DNA of 64,000 nucleotides from Lolium rigidum (taxonomy: Eukaryota > Streptophyta > Magnoliopsida > Poales > Poaceae), in assembly GCF_022539505.1 (NCBI RefSeq), contig NC_061508.1:64179754-64243753 (forward strand), written 5' to 3'. This document shows positions 1 through 11,310 of this stretch, in pieces. Every line of letters begins with the position of its first letter. Within the stretch, counting starts at the first letter, position 1. The notes beneath the pieces are model-generated. The model made no database searches. It was not told the origin of the DNA and saw only the letters and a program-made list of their open reading frames with translations. Both the position numbers and the translations under genes were made by a program.

Positions 1-472
1 GTAGATATTTGAAATGCTTGTTGCAAAGATAGTTATAGGACATTATTGATATACACCAGATTGAATATGGAAGTTGTAATTGAGACCACCCGCTAAAGAT
101 AAATTTACATGAAGAAATGTGCGGGAGATGACCTTACCGTCCACAATGGGCATGATTAGAAGGGAAATAAGAAACCAAAAAACACAATGATCTCATTTGC
201 CGAGGAGAAAAAAGGTTAAAAATGATAATTAGCCTAACCTGAAACCTAACTTCTGTTTAGCCATCGGCGATGGATAAAATAGAGGCCAGAGTGTGTGACT
301 AAGGGGAGTGTGAAGTATGATTAGCCACAGAGGAAAAGTTTTGGCAAAATTTGCAGGGGCTTTTTTTTGCGTATAAATTTGCAGGGGCTTTGAACATCAT
401 CTTGAGCACGCACGGCTGCTATCAACTACATCATTGAAGTATTTCCGTAGCAACGCACGGGTTTTGTGCTAG
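1..472 (+). mobile_element. Helitron-like 3' terminal segment
   Basis: No gene is visible here. The right edge reads CCGTAGCAACGCACGG (444-459 area), then an 8-base spacer and CTAG at 469-472, followed by host T. A short stem-loop about 10-12 bases before a CTRR end, inserted before a T, is the known Helitron 3' layout. The boundary coincides with the sudden loss of the neighbouring gag reading frame, which supports an insertion. The 5' end lies outside the window. No Rep/helicase is present, so this would be a non-autonomous copy. The stem is short (4 perfect pairs), so the call is moderate. Confidence 0.5.
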
Positions 473-2280
473 TGCTCACATAAGAGAGGATCTTCTCCAC
501 TTCCTTGCTCATAAGCTTCTTCACTTTCCACGGCGGCTTGCACAAGGGCTTCATATTCATCCTCATCAAGCGTCTCGATATCACCATTCTCCATAGTGAT
601 CATGACCTTGGTGTTCTTGCACTCAAACGATTTGTGACCTTGGGTGCCACACTTGAAGCAAGTGACACTAGAGGGTCCCGTGGATGCCTTAGAGGAGGCG
701 GTGGAGGAGACCGTTTGCTTCATGCGACTTTGGATAGTCGGCTTCTTGGATGTTGTAGAGGACACGTCGGCCTTGGCACTTGTAGCATGAGGAGTTGATG
801 TAGTAGAAGGAGTCGATGTAGCGAGCTTGGAGGTGAAGTAGGTCTTGGCCTTGGAGTACTTGATGTCCTCAATCACTTGGCGCTCGGCCTTGGACGCTTG
901 ATGTACCAACTCAACCATGTTGGAGTAAGGTTGGAACTCCACAATTCGCTTGATGGGATAGTTGAGGCCATTGAAGAAACGAGCAATGGTTTGGTCATCG
1001 GACTCTTGGATGTTGGCTCGCATCATAGTGAGCTCCATCTCCTTGTAGAACTCCTCGACGGTCTTGGTTCCTTGCTTCAACTTTTGAAGCTTGTTGAAGA
1101 GGTCGGTCATGTAGTGCGTGGGGACAAAGCGAGCATGCATCTCTTTCTTCATTTCTTCCCAAGTGGCAATTGGAGGTTCACCCTTCTCTTCTCGAAGAGT
1201 GAGGACTTGCTCCGACCAAGTGTTTGCGTAGTCCTCGAACTCAAGGGACGCCATAGCCACCTTCTTGGCACCGGAGTAGTTGTGGATGCGGAATATCTTG
1301 TCAACCTTGAGTGCCCATGAGAGGTAGGCCTCGGCATCTTCTTCTCCCTTGAACTTTGGCATGGTGAACTTGAGTCTTCCAAACATGTTCTCTTCATCCT
1401 CCAAATTTCTTCGCCTAGGAGGGGCACCTTCATCTCTTGCGGCTTGAGGAGGAATAGGAGGTCTTCTACGGCCAACCATAGCATTGGGTTGGCGTTGGAG
1501 GTGCACACTTGCTTCACTTGGTTCACGGTGAGGATGTGGTTGAAGATCTTGACGAGGTGGTTGACGACGCCCAAAGATGGCCCTCTCATCTTGCTCATGT
1601 GGTGGATCTCCTCTTCCACGTTGGTCATGGCGAGGATGATTGCGAAGATCACGCCTCGGTTGGTCTTGATGTCCATGACCTTGAGCATCACCATGTGGCT
1701 CCATGTTGTGGAAGACGTTGTCATGTGGGTGGCCATCACGCCCATGGTGGGCATGGCCATCCGGTTGAGGACGATCTTGTGGAGGACGTTCGTGTGGTCG
1801 AGCATGGCGGTGTATTTCTCCTCGCCTAGAGTTGGAGCGAGAGTCTTCATGACGAGCATGTGAGCGATGCGGTCGATGATGGTCTTCATGCCTTCAGGAG
1901 GAGCTTGAGGACGAACGGTGACCATGAGAGTAGTAATCTTGTGATGAGCTTGAGGATGATGAAGTAGAGCGGTGTCGGCGATGACGACCCAAGTTGGTGA
2001 TGGCGCGCTCGAGGCTATCCATGCGCCGCTCCATGTTCGCATCATTGGCCGCCATTTGGCCATTCAAGTTGTCCGTAGCTTCGCGAAGGAGAGCCAAGTC
2101 TTGGTTCACAACGGAGAAGTTGTGTGCCACTTCATCGTATTGCTCATCGATGCGTGTCTCGAAGAGTGTGAGTTTCTCCTTGAACTCTTGTCGTTGCGTC
2201 CATAGGTTGTGTTGAGTAGCCAACCTCTCGGTGTTGCGGAGGACTTCTCCCTCCCTTGCATCATCTCCGCTCCTATCCAT
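469..2280 (-). pseudogene. gag: RT1 gag (retrotransposon capsid/nucleocapsid), one internal stop, 3' end lost
   Basis: Gag would form the particle that packages element RNA. One frame runs from ATG at 2,280 to 469, broken only by a TGA at 1,894-1,896. The first 128 codons are polar and probably coiled-coil, ending in a Ser run. A His/Arg/Pro-rich stretch follows, then a Retrotrans_gag-type domain (about 1,400-850), a Ser/Thr-rich linker and a CCHC zinc knuckle C-X2-C-X4-H-X4-C at residues 349-362 of the downstream 411-codon part. An acidic tail follows. The final TAG is made by the adjoining Helitron-like CTAG end, so the natural continuation into pol is lost. ATG 2,280 is favoured because it follows the leader in the same position as the RT3 ORF1 start. 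Confidence 0.85.
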
Positions 2281-3546
2281 GATGCAAAGACAAGCACTAG
2301 GTTGTGTATGTTAGTGGAAGGAGACTACCTCGCACTCTTACCAAGGTAAGATAGTATTGAGGCAATCCACCAAGCCGAAAGCAAGATCAAGTGTATCGGG
2401 AACACACGCAAAAGCTAGCAAATATGGTGTTAGGCGAGTGTTGTGGAAAGCCAAAAGACAAATCCAAGATCGAGTATGTTGTTAAGAGTGGTGAAAATCC
2501 AAAAATCCAAGTGTTGATGCGAAGATCACTATAAACACGGAAAAAGGATGTGGAACACACACACGAGATAAGCGGGGTTAGTGCAACCAAAAGTGAGCGG
2601 AAAAGTGTATGTACGGATGCTCGGTGTCACACTAACACAAGGAGAGGCAAAGCTTTGGTTGCAAAGGAAGAGACAACTAGATTCGCATGCGGCCTCTCTT
2701 CTCGTATCTCTCTTTGCTTAAAAGCTTTTTCTCTTTTGTATATGTTGGCACTTGCACTCGTTTGTATCTTTGGTGGCACTTTGACACTTTGTATGTATGG
2801 GCGTATGGATGTATGGATGTATGGTGCTACTCGCACTCTTTTTGTGTTTTTGGGGCTTTTTCACGCACTATGTTAGCGTTAGCCTCGCTTTTGCTATCTT
2901 GCCACACGAGTGTTTGCATGGGTGCCTTACTCAACACGACACACACACCTCACAATGCGGGGCCACGTGCAATGTCTCGCAACACTAGACAAGCAATGCT
3001 CAATGGGATAGATCGCAAAAGGAAGAGGGGTTACAAGGTGACAGCTGCAAGTTATACCTGCGATGGTGGTGGTGGTGGTGGTGGTGGTGGTGGTGGAGAT
3101 CGCCGGATGTCGAGGTCGAAGGGGGCGCGAAGATGCGCCCGGTCTGGGGCCCGGTTGGACCGGAGCCTGGACCGGCGTGTCCGGTTTGCCGGCCGGTCGG
3201 ACCGGGTTCTGCGCCGGGCCGTCCGGTCTGTGGTCCGGTTGACCGGGCTGGAAACCGGGTTTCACGATTTGAAGCTTTCTCTCTCCTGTTCTTCCCCCAA
3301 ACCAAAACCAAATCGACCAAATCGAAGGGAAACGATGGAATTGGAGGCTCAAAGTTGGGGAAATAGTAGATCAAGCACAACAACACCAAATCCACGGACC
3401 AAAACCACTCAAAACGCAACCAAATCACAGATCGGTCAAGAGGCAATTTGGGGCTATTTTTGGGGATTTTTTGGAAAATTTTCTAGGAACGAAATCGGGT
3501 GGGTGGAGGGTCAAATCCGCGGTAACCAAGAGCTGCTGATACCATA
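2281..3546 (-). other. RT1 5' leader (untranslated)
   Basis: This is the sequence between PBS and gag ATG. It holds a (GGT)n microsatellite at 3,063-3,096 and a GC-rich block of repeated GACCGG-type motifs at about 3,125-3,255. Its gag-proximal 700 bp is colinear with RT3 leader sequence at 29,558-30,212, which helps prove that RT3 was split. Open frames here (for example 2,687-3,559 plus) are low-complexity and antisense and are not called genes. Confidence 0.75.
3530..3546 (-). other. RT1 primer-binding site
   Basis: On the minus strand TGGTATCAGCAGC lies two bases after the LTR end. It resembles the plant initiator-tRNA-Met primer site TGGTATCAGAGC and occurs at the same place in RT3 (21,919). 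Confidence 0.75.
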
Positions 3547-4615
3547 TGATGAGGTCTAAGACCCCGTGTGTGGCCCGATCTTGCGGATTGACTTCGAAAC
3601 CAAGGGGTGAGATGGGAAAACGCGAGGAACACGAAGAACACCACGAACACGAGGAACTCCGAGACTAACGCACGCACACCAACCCGATACACCCGATGCT
3701 TACCTCCGTGGCTTGATGGACCACGCCAATAGAATCTCCGAGGAAGAGACACGCGGTAGAATTCCCGGAGAGAGATTGGGATTGGAGAGGAAGAGCTTGG
3801 GGAAGGAGAGAGAGTAACAAGTACTAGAATCTCCTTCAACAAGATCTAAGTCAACAACCAAGGTGCCTTGATTACGGAGGGATGATACCCAAGGGAGACT
3901 AAGCTCAAAGGTAGGTTTGAGTTCAAAACAAGTCTAAAGAGCTAATGAGGGGTTCCAGCTACTTATATAGGCACACATGGCCAGCAAGGGCGAACAGTAC
4001 GCAAAAGGATAAGTTAAGGCAGTTTGGTGGGGTACTCTCGTCGAGTCCGGTTTGGGATCCGGTCCGGCCGGGCTCGTGGACCGGGCTGTCCGGTCATGGG
4101 TCCGGTCGGCCGGGCTCGTGACCGGGCCGTCCGGTCCTGAGTCCGGTCGACCGGTCGGAAACCGGGAAACTGCGAGGTTTCCGGTCTTGCGTCCGGTCGT
4201 CGTCCGGTACGAGGGAGCTGGTCCGGTTTGCGGCCGGTTGACCGGGCCTGTGACCGGGGCGCCCGGCTGAGGGTCCGGTCTGACCGGGTCCTGGACCGGC
4301 CAGCGTCCGTCTCTTCCTTGGAGCGCTTCGAGCGACGTCGGCTTCGGCTTCATGATCATCTCCATGTCCAGCTGCTTCTCTCCCTCCCTTGACCTTGGCG
4401 CCTCCTCCTCTCCGGGGTCTTGATGCGCCTTGTACCCAATGACACATAGCACGTCGGCATGAGGTAGCAATCCATCCAAAGGGGTACCAAGATCAAGGGT
4501 GGTGAGGAGCGAGTTCACCTCATCATGTAGAGCCTTGGCTCGGGCTCGTGTCATCGGTCCACTTGGGGGACTAGTTGGTCTTGATGGAGTGTCGTCGGTG
4601 AGCGGGGCTACATCA
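3547..4615 (-). repeat. RT1 5' LTR (1,069 bp)
   Basis: The LTR opens TGATGTAGCCCCGC (minus, at 4,615) and ends GACCTCATCA (3,547), so it has TG...CA ends. A TATA-like CTATATAAG lies at about 3,962-3,971 (minus). A GACCGG-motif cluster covers about 4,040-4,310. The stretch 4,630-4,430 translates to the same TRARAK-containing peptide that ends the RT2 polyprotein, so the LTR contains the end of the coding frame. Compare the RT2 LTR at 19,194-20,267. Confidence 0.85.
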
Positions 4616-5934
4616 GGTAGACCCCCCACCAACTGACTTATACATGGACATTGTTGTCATCTTTACGAGGGTAGAATGGGAAGTTAGAAGCGTGTGAAAT
4701 ATTTGTATTTTTCGGGCGGGAAGTTTTGCCGCTGGAATGAGATTTCGAATTTGGCTACAGTCCAAGTAATACAAAAATATGAGACCGTACTAGTACGGCC
4801 AAATGTCACATCAAGTCATCATCACGTTGAAAATCGGTTACCACGATCATAATCATGATGTATCTTGAAAATCCATTTTGAAAAGCCCTTCCGAAATATT
4901 TCGGGATTGGTTGGAGATTTTGCGAGCTTGACTGAAAATTGATTTTGAATACGGCTATGGTGCAAGTAATACACTCGTGATTGTAATATATAAGGCCAGG
5001 GGTAGACCATGCTACTTTGTAGCCCTGTTCAGCAAAAAAAAGGCCAGGGGTCACATCAAGCCATCATCATAAAATCATTTACACCCAAGTTCTTTCAAAG
5101 TTCAATCCAAAAACGCGTCTGAAATATTCCGGATTCATTTTGCGGGAGGTTTTTGCCTCTCGACTGAGATTTTGAACTTAGAACTTTGCTACAGTAGAAG
5201 AAATATTAGTACTAGAAAAATGATAGACCGGCGTAGTGCCTCTGTTCAAGAATCCAAGGCCTACGGTCACATCAAGTCATAATCACAACCGAAATCAGTT
5301 CCCATGTACTATCTCCTAAAAAAACTTAAATTTGAAAACGCTTAGCAAATATTTTGGAATTTATTGGCGGGAGATTGTAGCGCTTGACAGAGATTTTCAA
5401 TTTTGGATTTTCGAGGAGTTTCCTTGGCAAGGGATGCGGTGATCTAAAAAATGACGGGCAGACCCCCCACCAACCGACTTATACATGGACATTGATGTCA
5501 TTTTACGAGGGTAGAATGGGAATTTGGAAGCGTACGAAACATTTGTATTTAGTGGGCGGGAAGTTTTACGGCGGTATTGAGATATTGAATTTGGCTAAGG
5601 ACCAAATATAATAACAATAAATGGTAAGACCGTACTAGTACTATGTTGAAGGCCGAGTTACACATCAAATCATCATCACCTTGAATATCGGTTACAATGA
5701 TCACTATCTATCTTCAAAATCCCATTGAAAATGCGTCTGAAATATTTCAGGATTGGCGGGACATTTTGCCGACGAACTGAAATTTGATTTTGATTATGAC
5801 TATGGTCCAAGTAATATAATACTAATATTATTTTTGGAGGTGGACGGAGGGGAAAAACCCCACCGTTTGTTATTTATTCCCGAAAATAGCCAAGTACACG
5901 AGAGAAATATACTACTCCTGGAGTAGTAATACTA
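4616..5934. repeat. Degenerate dispersed/tandem repeat field, part 1
   Basis: There is no gene. Related segments recur with many mutations. A block at 4,625-4,757 reappears at 5,468-5,594 (shared CTTATACATGGACATTG and TTTACGAGGGTAGAATGGG). Units starting CACATCAAGTCATCATCAC and containing GAAATATTTC occur at about 4,806, 5,052, 5,269 and 5,660. Unit spacing is irregular, about 215-390 bp. The pattern suggests an old local amplification. Confidence 0.6.
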
Positions 5935-6423
5935 AGGCTAGCCATAGTGCTAGTATCATGCGCATTGGTCTCACAAAAATGCTCATGTGGCAGCTAATTA
6001 AGTAGGAGAGAGGAGATTAGAGTAACATAGGTAGATATTGTATCATAGCGCAAACAACGAGAAAAGTTAATGCTAAACAAATCTTGTACACAAATTGGCA
6101 TTGAGATTCTAAAAAATAATAAATATAGCATGACTATGATACTACTCCATGATACTACCCACTATAGGAATAGTATCATGTAGTAGTATCATATGTGTCT
6201 TTTACGTGATTTTTGTTTGACAAAGAATTACTTTAAATATATAAAGATTGTTTGTATGAAATTAGCATCATTAGAAAGTGCTTTTCAATACGAATCCAAC
6301 GATATTAATTACATATAATATAATCAAGATTGTGTTGCTCAATTTTTATTGTCAAAGTTCGTCTTGGAATACGCGTGGGCCTTATTCCTTGGGACGGAGG
6401 TAGTACTTACCACTATGACTAGT
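5935..6423. mobile_element. Tourist-like MITE with TAA target duplication
   Basis: The left end GGCTAGCCATAGTG pairs imperfectly with the right end CACTATGACTAGTC. Both ends are flanked by TAA, the 3-bp duplication typical of PIF/Harbinger-related Tourist MITEs. The interior is rich in ATGATACTA/TAGTATCAT motifs and seems to have received a second MITE (about 6,200-6,405). No ORF is present. Confidence 0.6.
6200..6405. mobile_element. Partial Stowaway-like MITE nested in the Tourist-like MITE
   Basis: The right end TTGGGACGGAGGTAGTA is the familiar grass Stowaway terminus with TA duplication. The matching left TACTCCCTCCGTCCC end is not visible, so the element is truncated or decayed and its left limit is approximate. 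Confidence 0.45.
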
Positions 6424-7080
6424 CTAATATAAAAATGGTAGACCATGCGAAGTAGCTGCTGCTCGGGCATTTATTCCCGGCGGTCATATCAAGCCATTAT
6501 CACAAACAAAATCGGTTACTCCCATGTCCTCCGAACTGCAATTAAAAAATGCCTCCGAAATATTTCGGACTTAATTGGCTAGTGGTTTTGCATCTCAAGC
6601 TGATTTTGAGTTTGAGTGTGGCTACGATCGAAGCTATATACGTATCTGTCCATCTATATCTATATCTGTCCACCTATCCACTATATATAGAAAAAATCTC
6701 AGTTTTTGAAATCAGATAAGCCATCACCATGATGCACAAGCAATTATTGGCCGTTGGCACATCGGTTCTCCAACGCTTGATCCAACGGTCAAAGTTCCCT
6801 TTTTTAATAGAACGGTCAAAATTCATTTGATTCGCTCGGGAACTGCGCGCGCCAAAACGAGTCTAGGGTCACATCAAGTCATAATCAGAAGCAAAGTCGG
6901 TTCCCATGTTCTCCAATTCAAAACGCGTACAAAATATTTCAGTGTGTGAAATAATTGTATTCGATAGGCAGGAGGTACTAAATGCTACGGTTTCGAGATT
7001 GTGAATTAGACGGTTGTTAAGCTATTGATTATATGGAGTCGAAATTTGAGTACTGTAGCATACATAAGTATCTCTGTTCA
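6424..7080. repeat. Degenerate repeat field, part 2
   Basis: Two more copies of the CATCAAG...GAAATATTTC unit begin near 6,485 and 6,868. A short TATC-rich stretch lies near 6,640-6,690. No ORF or RNA gene is recognised. Confidence 0.5.
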
Positions 7081-7560
7081 CAACTCGCCTCTACGAAGCG
7101 AGGAACAGTTGTTGAGTTGCGGCACAACACAAAGGAGAAGCCACTTGTTCCGTTCATTGCACTCAATACGGCGATGAATGAACTAGACCAGTTGACAAGC
7201 TTCTAGACCTGGGCTATATGTAGAAAGCTGGAAATCAATGGATCACAAAAAATCATCAGTGTCAAGCTTTAATGCACTAGCCAACGCGACCAAAAGTACG
7301 AACTGATGGAAAGGGCGCTAGGCAATCCACTTTATACATCTCAACATAGCCAACGCAACAAAAAGTCCAAACTGACAGAAAGGGCTAGGCCGGGAGAAGA
7401 GAAGAGAAGGTTTGCGAAAGCGATGACTCGAACTTGAGACTATGGGCTACGATACCATGTCAAAGCTTCATCCACAAGCCAACGGAACCACAAGTCGGAG
7501 CTGATAGAAAGGGCTAGGTAATCCACTTATAATATTAACAATCAGCAGGGTTCCGGTTCA
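7081..7560. repeat. Three-copy short repeat beside a PBS-like remnant
   Basis: The phrase AGCCAACG...ACTGA...GAAAGGGC occurs near 7,275, 7,345 and 7,475. On the minus strand at about 7,460-7,420 the sequence CATGGTATCGTAGCCC is followed by a TTCGAGTCA box. That resembles the region just after an LTR-retrotransposon primer site. No LTR could be outlined, so this is probably a decayed retroelement end. Confidence 0.35.
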
Positions 7561-7729
7561 AAAAAAATCCACATCACAACAAGGAAACGACCACCAAGAT
7601 CATAGCAATTGTAGATAAATGCACCTACGAAATATGCTCAGACTAAGGAACCATTTTACAAGACCAAGATACTGACCTGCCACGTTGTCCCCGTTCATCT
7701 CCAATTATCTAGCAGATACTCTTCTTACT

Positions 7730-10470
7730 ACTTACTAGCATTCCTAACCTGCTCCGGTAGGGCCTCCTTACGTGCTGCTATCGTTCTAAAATTGTCGACT
7801 TCTAGTCTTAGCGCGGTGATGCGGCTCGTTCTACTTGGAGTTGCTCCTCTAGAACTTGAGCATGCAAATACTTTGACTTGGACATGGACTTGCACTTCAC
7901 CGGTCTAGCATTCCATAAGAATGTGTTTTTGGCAATGCCTTTCTTTTTTATTGCCATGGAAAATGCCTTCACACATTCTTCATCGGTTTTTCCGGACCGT
8001 TTTTACCGGGTTTTGCCATCTCTAATTTCATATCTTCTGCCAAAAAATTCAGTTCGTACACATGTGTAAACATGATAGTTACTACGAGAGAAACTTGCTT
8101 GATAGTAGATTTATCATGTGTATGACCTACTTTTATTCCTACGGTTTGGCATGTCGATTCACATCACATGAATTTTAATAAACATCTATAATATCATATT
8201 GACATGTACTTTACTACTCCTACAAGTTGGGATGTGAGTCGTCACAAAATTTCAATCTTAGAGAAGACTTACAAGAACACTCCGTGCGACTTCTCCAATC
8301 ACTTCAAGTTTGTTCTTCGGCATGCTTCAAAAATCTACGGCGAGTCATCTCTTTGTTTGGTTCCCTTTTACTTGCATTATGTAACATACTGCATTTTAGT
8401 ACTACCATTTATAAATCGAATAACGTGGTTGAAATGGAGGATCATAATATAAGTTGCACTGCTTGGTGTATATACTACGCATGATCTTTTACTAAAATAT
8501 TTCTAAATAGCAGTATAAAACAACATGTCCTTACTTTTTGCCGAATGTGCACTATAAGGTTATGAGATCCCGTACGGCTAGGTAAAAGTAGTTTACCGCG
8601 GTTTTTCTGATTCTGTTTAGCCAAATTCTGCAAAAAGGATGCTAGTGAGACAATGCTATAAATAAGAATCCAAGATGTGATCTGGTCTCAGTCTTACAAA
8701 TCATACCATATTCTTTGGATCAGACCAGTGCTTCACAAGATCTCCCCACTGTTTGTCGAGTCATTTGCTTAAGAGGAGATCTAGTTGGAACACTCCCGAT
8801 AATCTTTCCGGTGAAGTATTTCTTCTTTAGCCTGCTTGCGATGCGGCGCGAGACGATCCGAGAATAGGCTGTTGAGAACATGCTTTACTTCCTCTTGGTC
8901 CTCATCGAACTCGAACTTTAGCTGTTCACAACAATATAAACCGTTGGTGCGATATACATAGAGCCAACAACAAGCTAGAAGGAACGGGACGTGCCAATGT
9001 GGTATACTAGTATGAGTAACATTACCAAGAGAAAGATGACTTACGTGTAACTCTGTGCACTAATTTTTCAAAATGCGCGAGAGGTGTCTACGTGCTCTTT
9101 CCATGTTGGGAAGATAGGAATTTCATTCACGACGAAAATTCCTACATCCGATGCTAATTTACAAGATTCTTACAGGTCCGGTGGCCTTACGCCACCTACG
9201 ATAGATGAAAGGCGAAATCTTGATTCCTTCCCGGCAAGCTTAGCTACGAACATTTTCCCTCTTGTTGGGCCCCTCGTTTTTCTTGATCGTGGTGCAACTA
9301 CAAAGTTAAGCATTACATCAAGCTATCATAAAGTATAACTTTATAACGGAGAATGAAACTATAAGCATTGGAAAATGTACCTTCTTCGGTGTGGGGCTCA
9401 TCCTCGGGGAGTTGTCTATGGCGGGACTAATATGGGTCGGTGGGAGATCATCAACGGTTTGTTGATGTGCTAGCGATGTTTGGCCGGTTGTGGTTGTGTC
9501 GAGTTGGGGCTGAGTACGGTGTGTCCTTGGGCGGTATTTCCTACCACGGCTCTTGCTGATCCCAATTGTGGCTGAGAAGTTGCCGTGGAAGCTGGTTACT
9601 GCTGCCAATTGTGGTTGAGAAGTTCTTTGTGAAGCTGGTTCTGCTGCCAATTGTGGCTGAGAAGTTCTTGTGGAAGCGGATTCTGCTGCCAATTGTGGCT
9701 GAGAAGTTCTTGTGGAAGCTGGATTCTGCTGCCGATTGTCAGTTGGTTGATTTGGATTGGTAGCAGTTGGCTGATTCAACCGCTTGGGGTGTTCACCACG
9801 TTTTTTATTTCGGTACTCTTAGCATTTGCGTTATTTTCTTCAGCTAGTGCCATGAATCGTTGAGGCTTGTCTAGTAGCGAAGCAGATTTCTTTTTTGGTT
9901 GCGGTTGTTCTATCACCGATTCGAATTACTGTTGAAAGGTCTTCCTCTCATTGGTGGTTCTGCGAAATTCTTACTTGAAGGCTGCAGATTCCTAGCACAC
10001 ATAAACGATATTTCGGTCTACGAAGTCCCATATATGATGATATGCAAATGGAATAGAATGAAGAACAGTAAAGGATGACGTGCATCTTTGAAACATATAT
10101 ATGATGCGTTAAGGAGACCTAGAGGTGGCATGTGAACATGTTTGGTGGGATTCGGGATACAAGTATACAACACATGGAAGTTGCAACAGATATCTCCAAG
10201 TAAAAAAACAGAAATCACCTGGTGGGGTTGAGGAGAATGGTCAGGCAAGGCATCTTCCTGAGTCAGCTCTCCAAGAGGCTCAGCGGGATCAAATTGTGAA
10301 TCATAACATTGTTCTTTATCTTTGGGGAGGGGAAGGGTTCTTCTCCGATTTTGTTCGGGTTTGCACTAGAGGCAATAGCGTTACGGATGTTTGTGCCCAC
10401 ACGGCTTGCAAATCTGCTACATATCTTCCGTCTCCGTTTCTCTTTTAATTCATTACTGTAGTGCAATAAT
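7730..10470 (-). pseudogene. Decayed spliced gene with plant En/Spm-associated transposase domain (Transposase_24 type), copy B
   Basis: Minus-strand exon pieces with GT/AG borders read in order: about 10,466-10,219; about 9,985-9,381 (Gln/Pro/Ser-rich, with a 42-bp coding minisatellite); 9,297 to about 9,046 (starts near TRGPTRG, contains GGVRPPDL then stop, then a WKEHVDTSRA-type stretch); 8,921-8,707 (KFEFDEDQEEVKHVLNSLF, a KKKYFTGK stretch, WGDLVKHWSDPKNM after a frameshift); 8,627-8,535 (NLAKQNQKNRGKLLLPSRTG); about 8,360-8,230 (FEACRRTNLK with stops); about 8,010-7,730 (coiled-coil tail with LEEQLQVERAA). This order matches the domain called plant transposase Ptta/En/Spm (Transposase_24), found in CACTA-associated and MuDR-like plant genes. 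At least five stops or frameshifts make it non-functional as read. Confidence 0.65.
9590..9735 (-). repeat. 42-bp coding minisatellite (about 3.5 units)
   Basis: Near-identical units carry TTGTGGCTGAGAAGTTCTT on the plus strand. On the coding minus strand they encode a 14-residue repeat with core RTSQPQLAAE. The unit length is a multiple of three, so copy changes keep the frame. Units start near 9,597, 9,640, 9,682 and 9,724. Confidence 0.8.
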
Positions 10471-10990
10471 ATCTAGCATGCATTACAAAAAAATGCTAAT
10501 GAGATGGCGGTGCAAGTAAGCAAAAAAATACTTTTCGAAATCACCGCATAAGGAAAGCGGCCATATCAACCTTCTTGGGAGTGTGCGCGTGTACGCTTTG
10601 GTTTCCTGCCGTGGACAATGGAGGCGCTTTGTGTACCCATCTCTCCGGTCCGGTGGACGGAAGGAGTCGGGGATTAAGATACGAGAACCCGGCGATGGTG
10701 AATGTCGGTGACAAGGCGGCGGTGGAAGTCGGCTACGGAGGAGCTCGTATGGTACGGTGGTCGTCGGTGGGGGTGGGGGGAGGTGGAAGCTACTCCGGCT
10801 TGCTAAAAAGCAAGGGAGACGGTGGAACGTCGTCGGTCACTACGGTGGCCGATGAGAAGGCGATAGTGCTTGGTGTGGGAATGGGACGGTGGGCCGGCGC
10901 CGGCGCCGGCGTGTGAGATGATCCGGTGGGTCATGCAAGGTGGAAGCGTGAGAGAGAGATGCGGGGTTCGGCGCCGCCGGTGATAGGTAC
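10471..10990 (-). other. 5' region of decayed gene B (GC-rich, duplicated at 13,250-13,640)
   Basis: This is a GC-rich stretch upstream of the first recognisable exon of copy B. It shares GGCGCTTTGTGTACC, GGAGTCGGGG-like and GTCGGCTACGGA blocks in the same order with 13,370-13,640, upstream of copy A. A GCCGGC repeat lies at 10,893-10,912. It is probably promoter, 5' UTR or first exon; no confident start codon. Confidence 0.45.
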
Positions 10991-11160
10991 GAATTGAGCG
11001 GTCGCGGGGGATAAGATCGGCACTTGTACTTATTTCACATCGCTTTGAATTTTGGAAGCGGGGGGATTTCGGCGGGAATTTTGGGGCGAGTTGAAATTAT
11101 TACTTGGTTGGTGGAAAAGCTGTGGAACCCTAGCCTACGAAATCCCAGGTCTAAAGCTGA

Positions 11161-11310
11161 GGGCCCTTTTGTTGTGGCTTTTTTTGGCTTTTTGGCTTTG
11201 GCAAAAGCCAAAAAAAGCACCTATTTAGAAGCCAAAAGAATAGGATCTTTGTTTTTGGCTTCCAAAATCCAAAAGCCAAAAAGCCAAAAAAAGCCACAAC
11301 AAAAGGGCCC
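11161..11310. mobile_element. 150-bp MITE, nearly one inverted repeat
   Basis: The left arm GGGCCCTTTTGTTGTGGC continues about 40 bp and is mirrored by the right arm ending AAAAGGGCCC at 11,310. Arms are almost perfect and rich in GGCTTTTT / AAAAAGCC. A GGGCCC-type end suggests hAT-like mobilisation, but no clear 8-bp target duplication was seen. The transcript would fold into a long hairpin. Confidence 0.7.

Larger units (their letters stand above)
473..4615 (-). mobile_element. RT1: truncated Ty3/gypsy LTR retrotransposon (5' LTR, leader, gag)
   Basis: In minus-strand order the element has a 5' LTR (4,615-3,547), a primer-binding site (about 3,545-3,530), a 1.25-kb leader (3,546-2,281) and gag (2,280-469). 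It is then cut by the Helitron-like end, so protease, reverse transcriptase, RNase H, integrase and the 3' LTR are absent. Leader and LTR ends match RT2 and RT3, which are the same or sister families. The sequence outside the LTR (from 4,616) begins a segment that recurs near 5,460. Confidence 0.85.

Noticed and set aside
3063..3096. Poly-His/Gly coding repeat
   Set aside because: A plain GGT microsatellite in an untranslated leader.
2687..3559. 290-codon plus-strand ORF with poly-Gly
   Set aside because: Antisense to the RT1 leader; poly-Gly comes from the GGT microsatellite.
7420..7470. tRNA gene on the minus strand
   Set aside because: A TTCGAGTCA B-box-like phrase follows a TGGTATC sequence, but no acceptor stem or A box fits; better seen as a retroelement primer-site neighbourhood.
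9084..9338. 84-codon plus-strand ORF
   Set aside because: It is antisense to the exon that carries the TRGPTRG and GGVRPPDL stretches of gene B.
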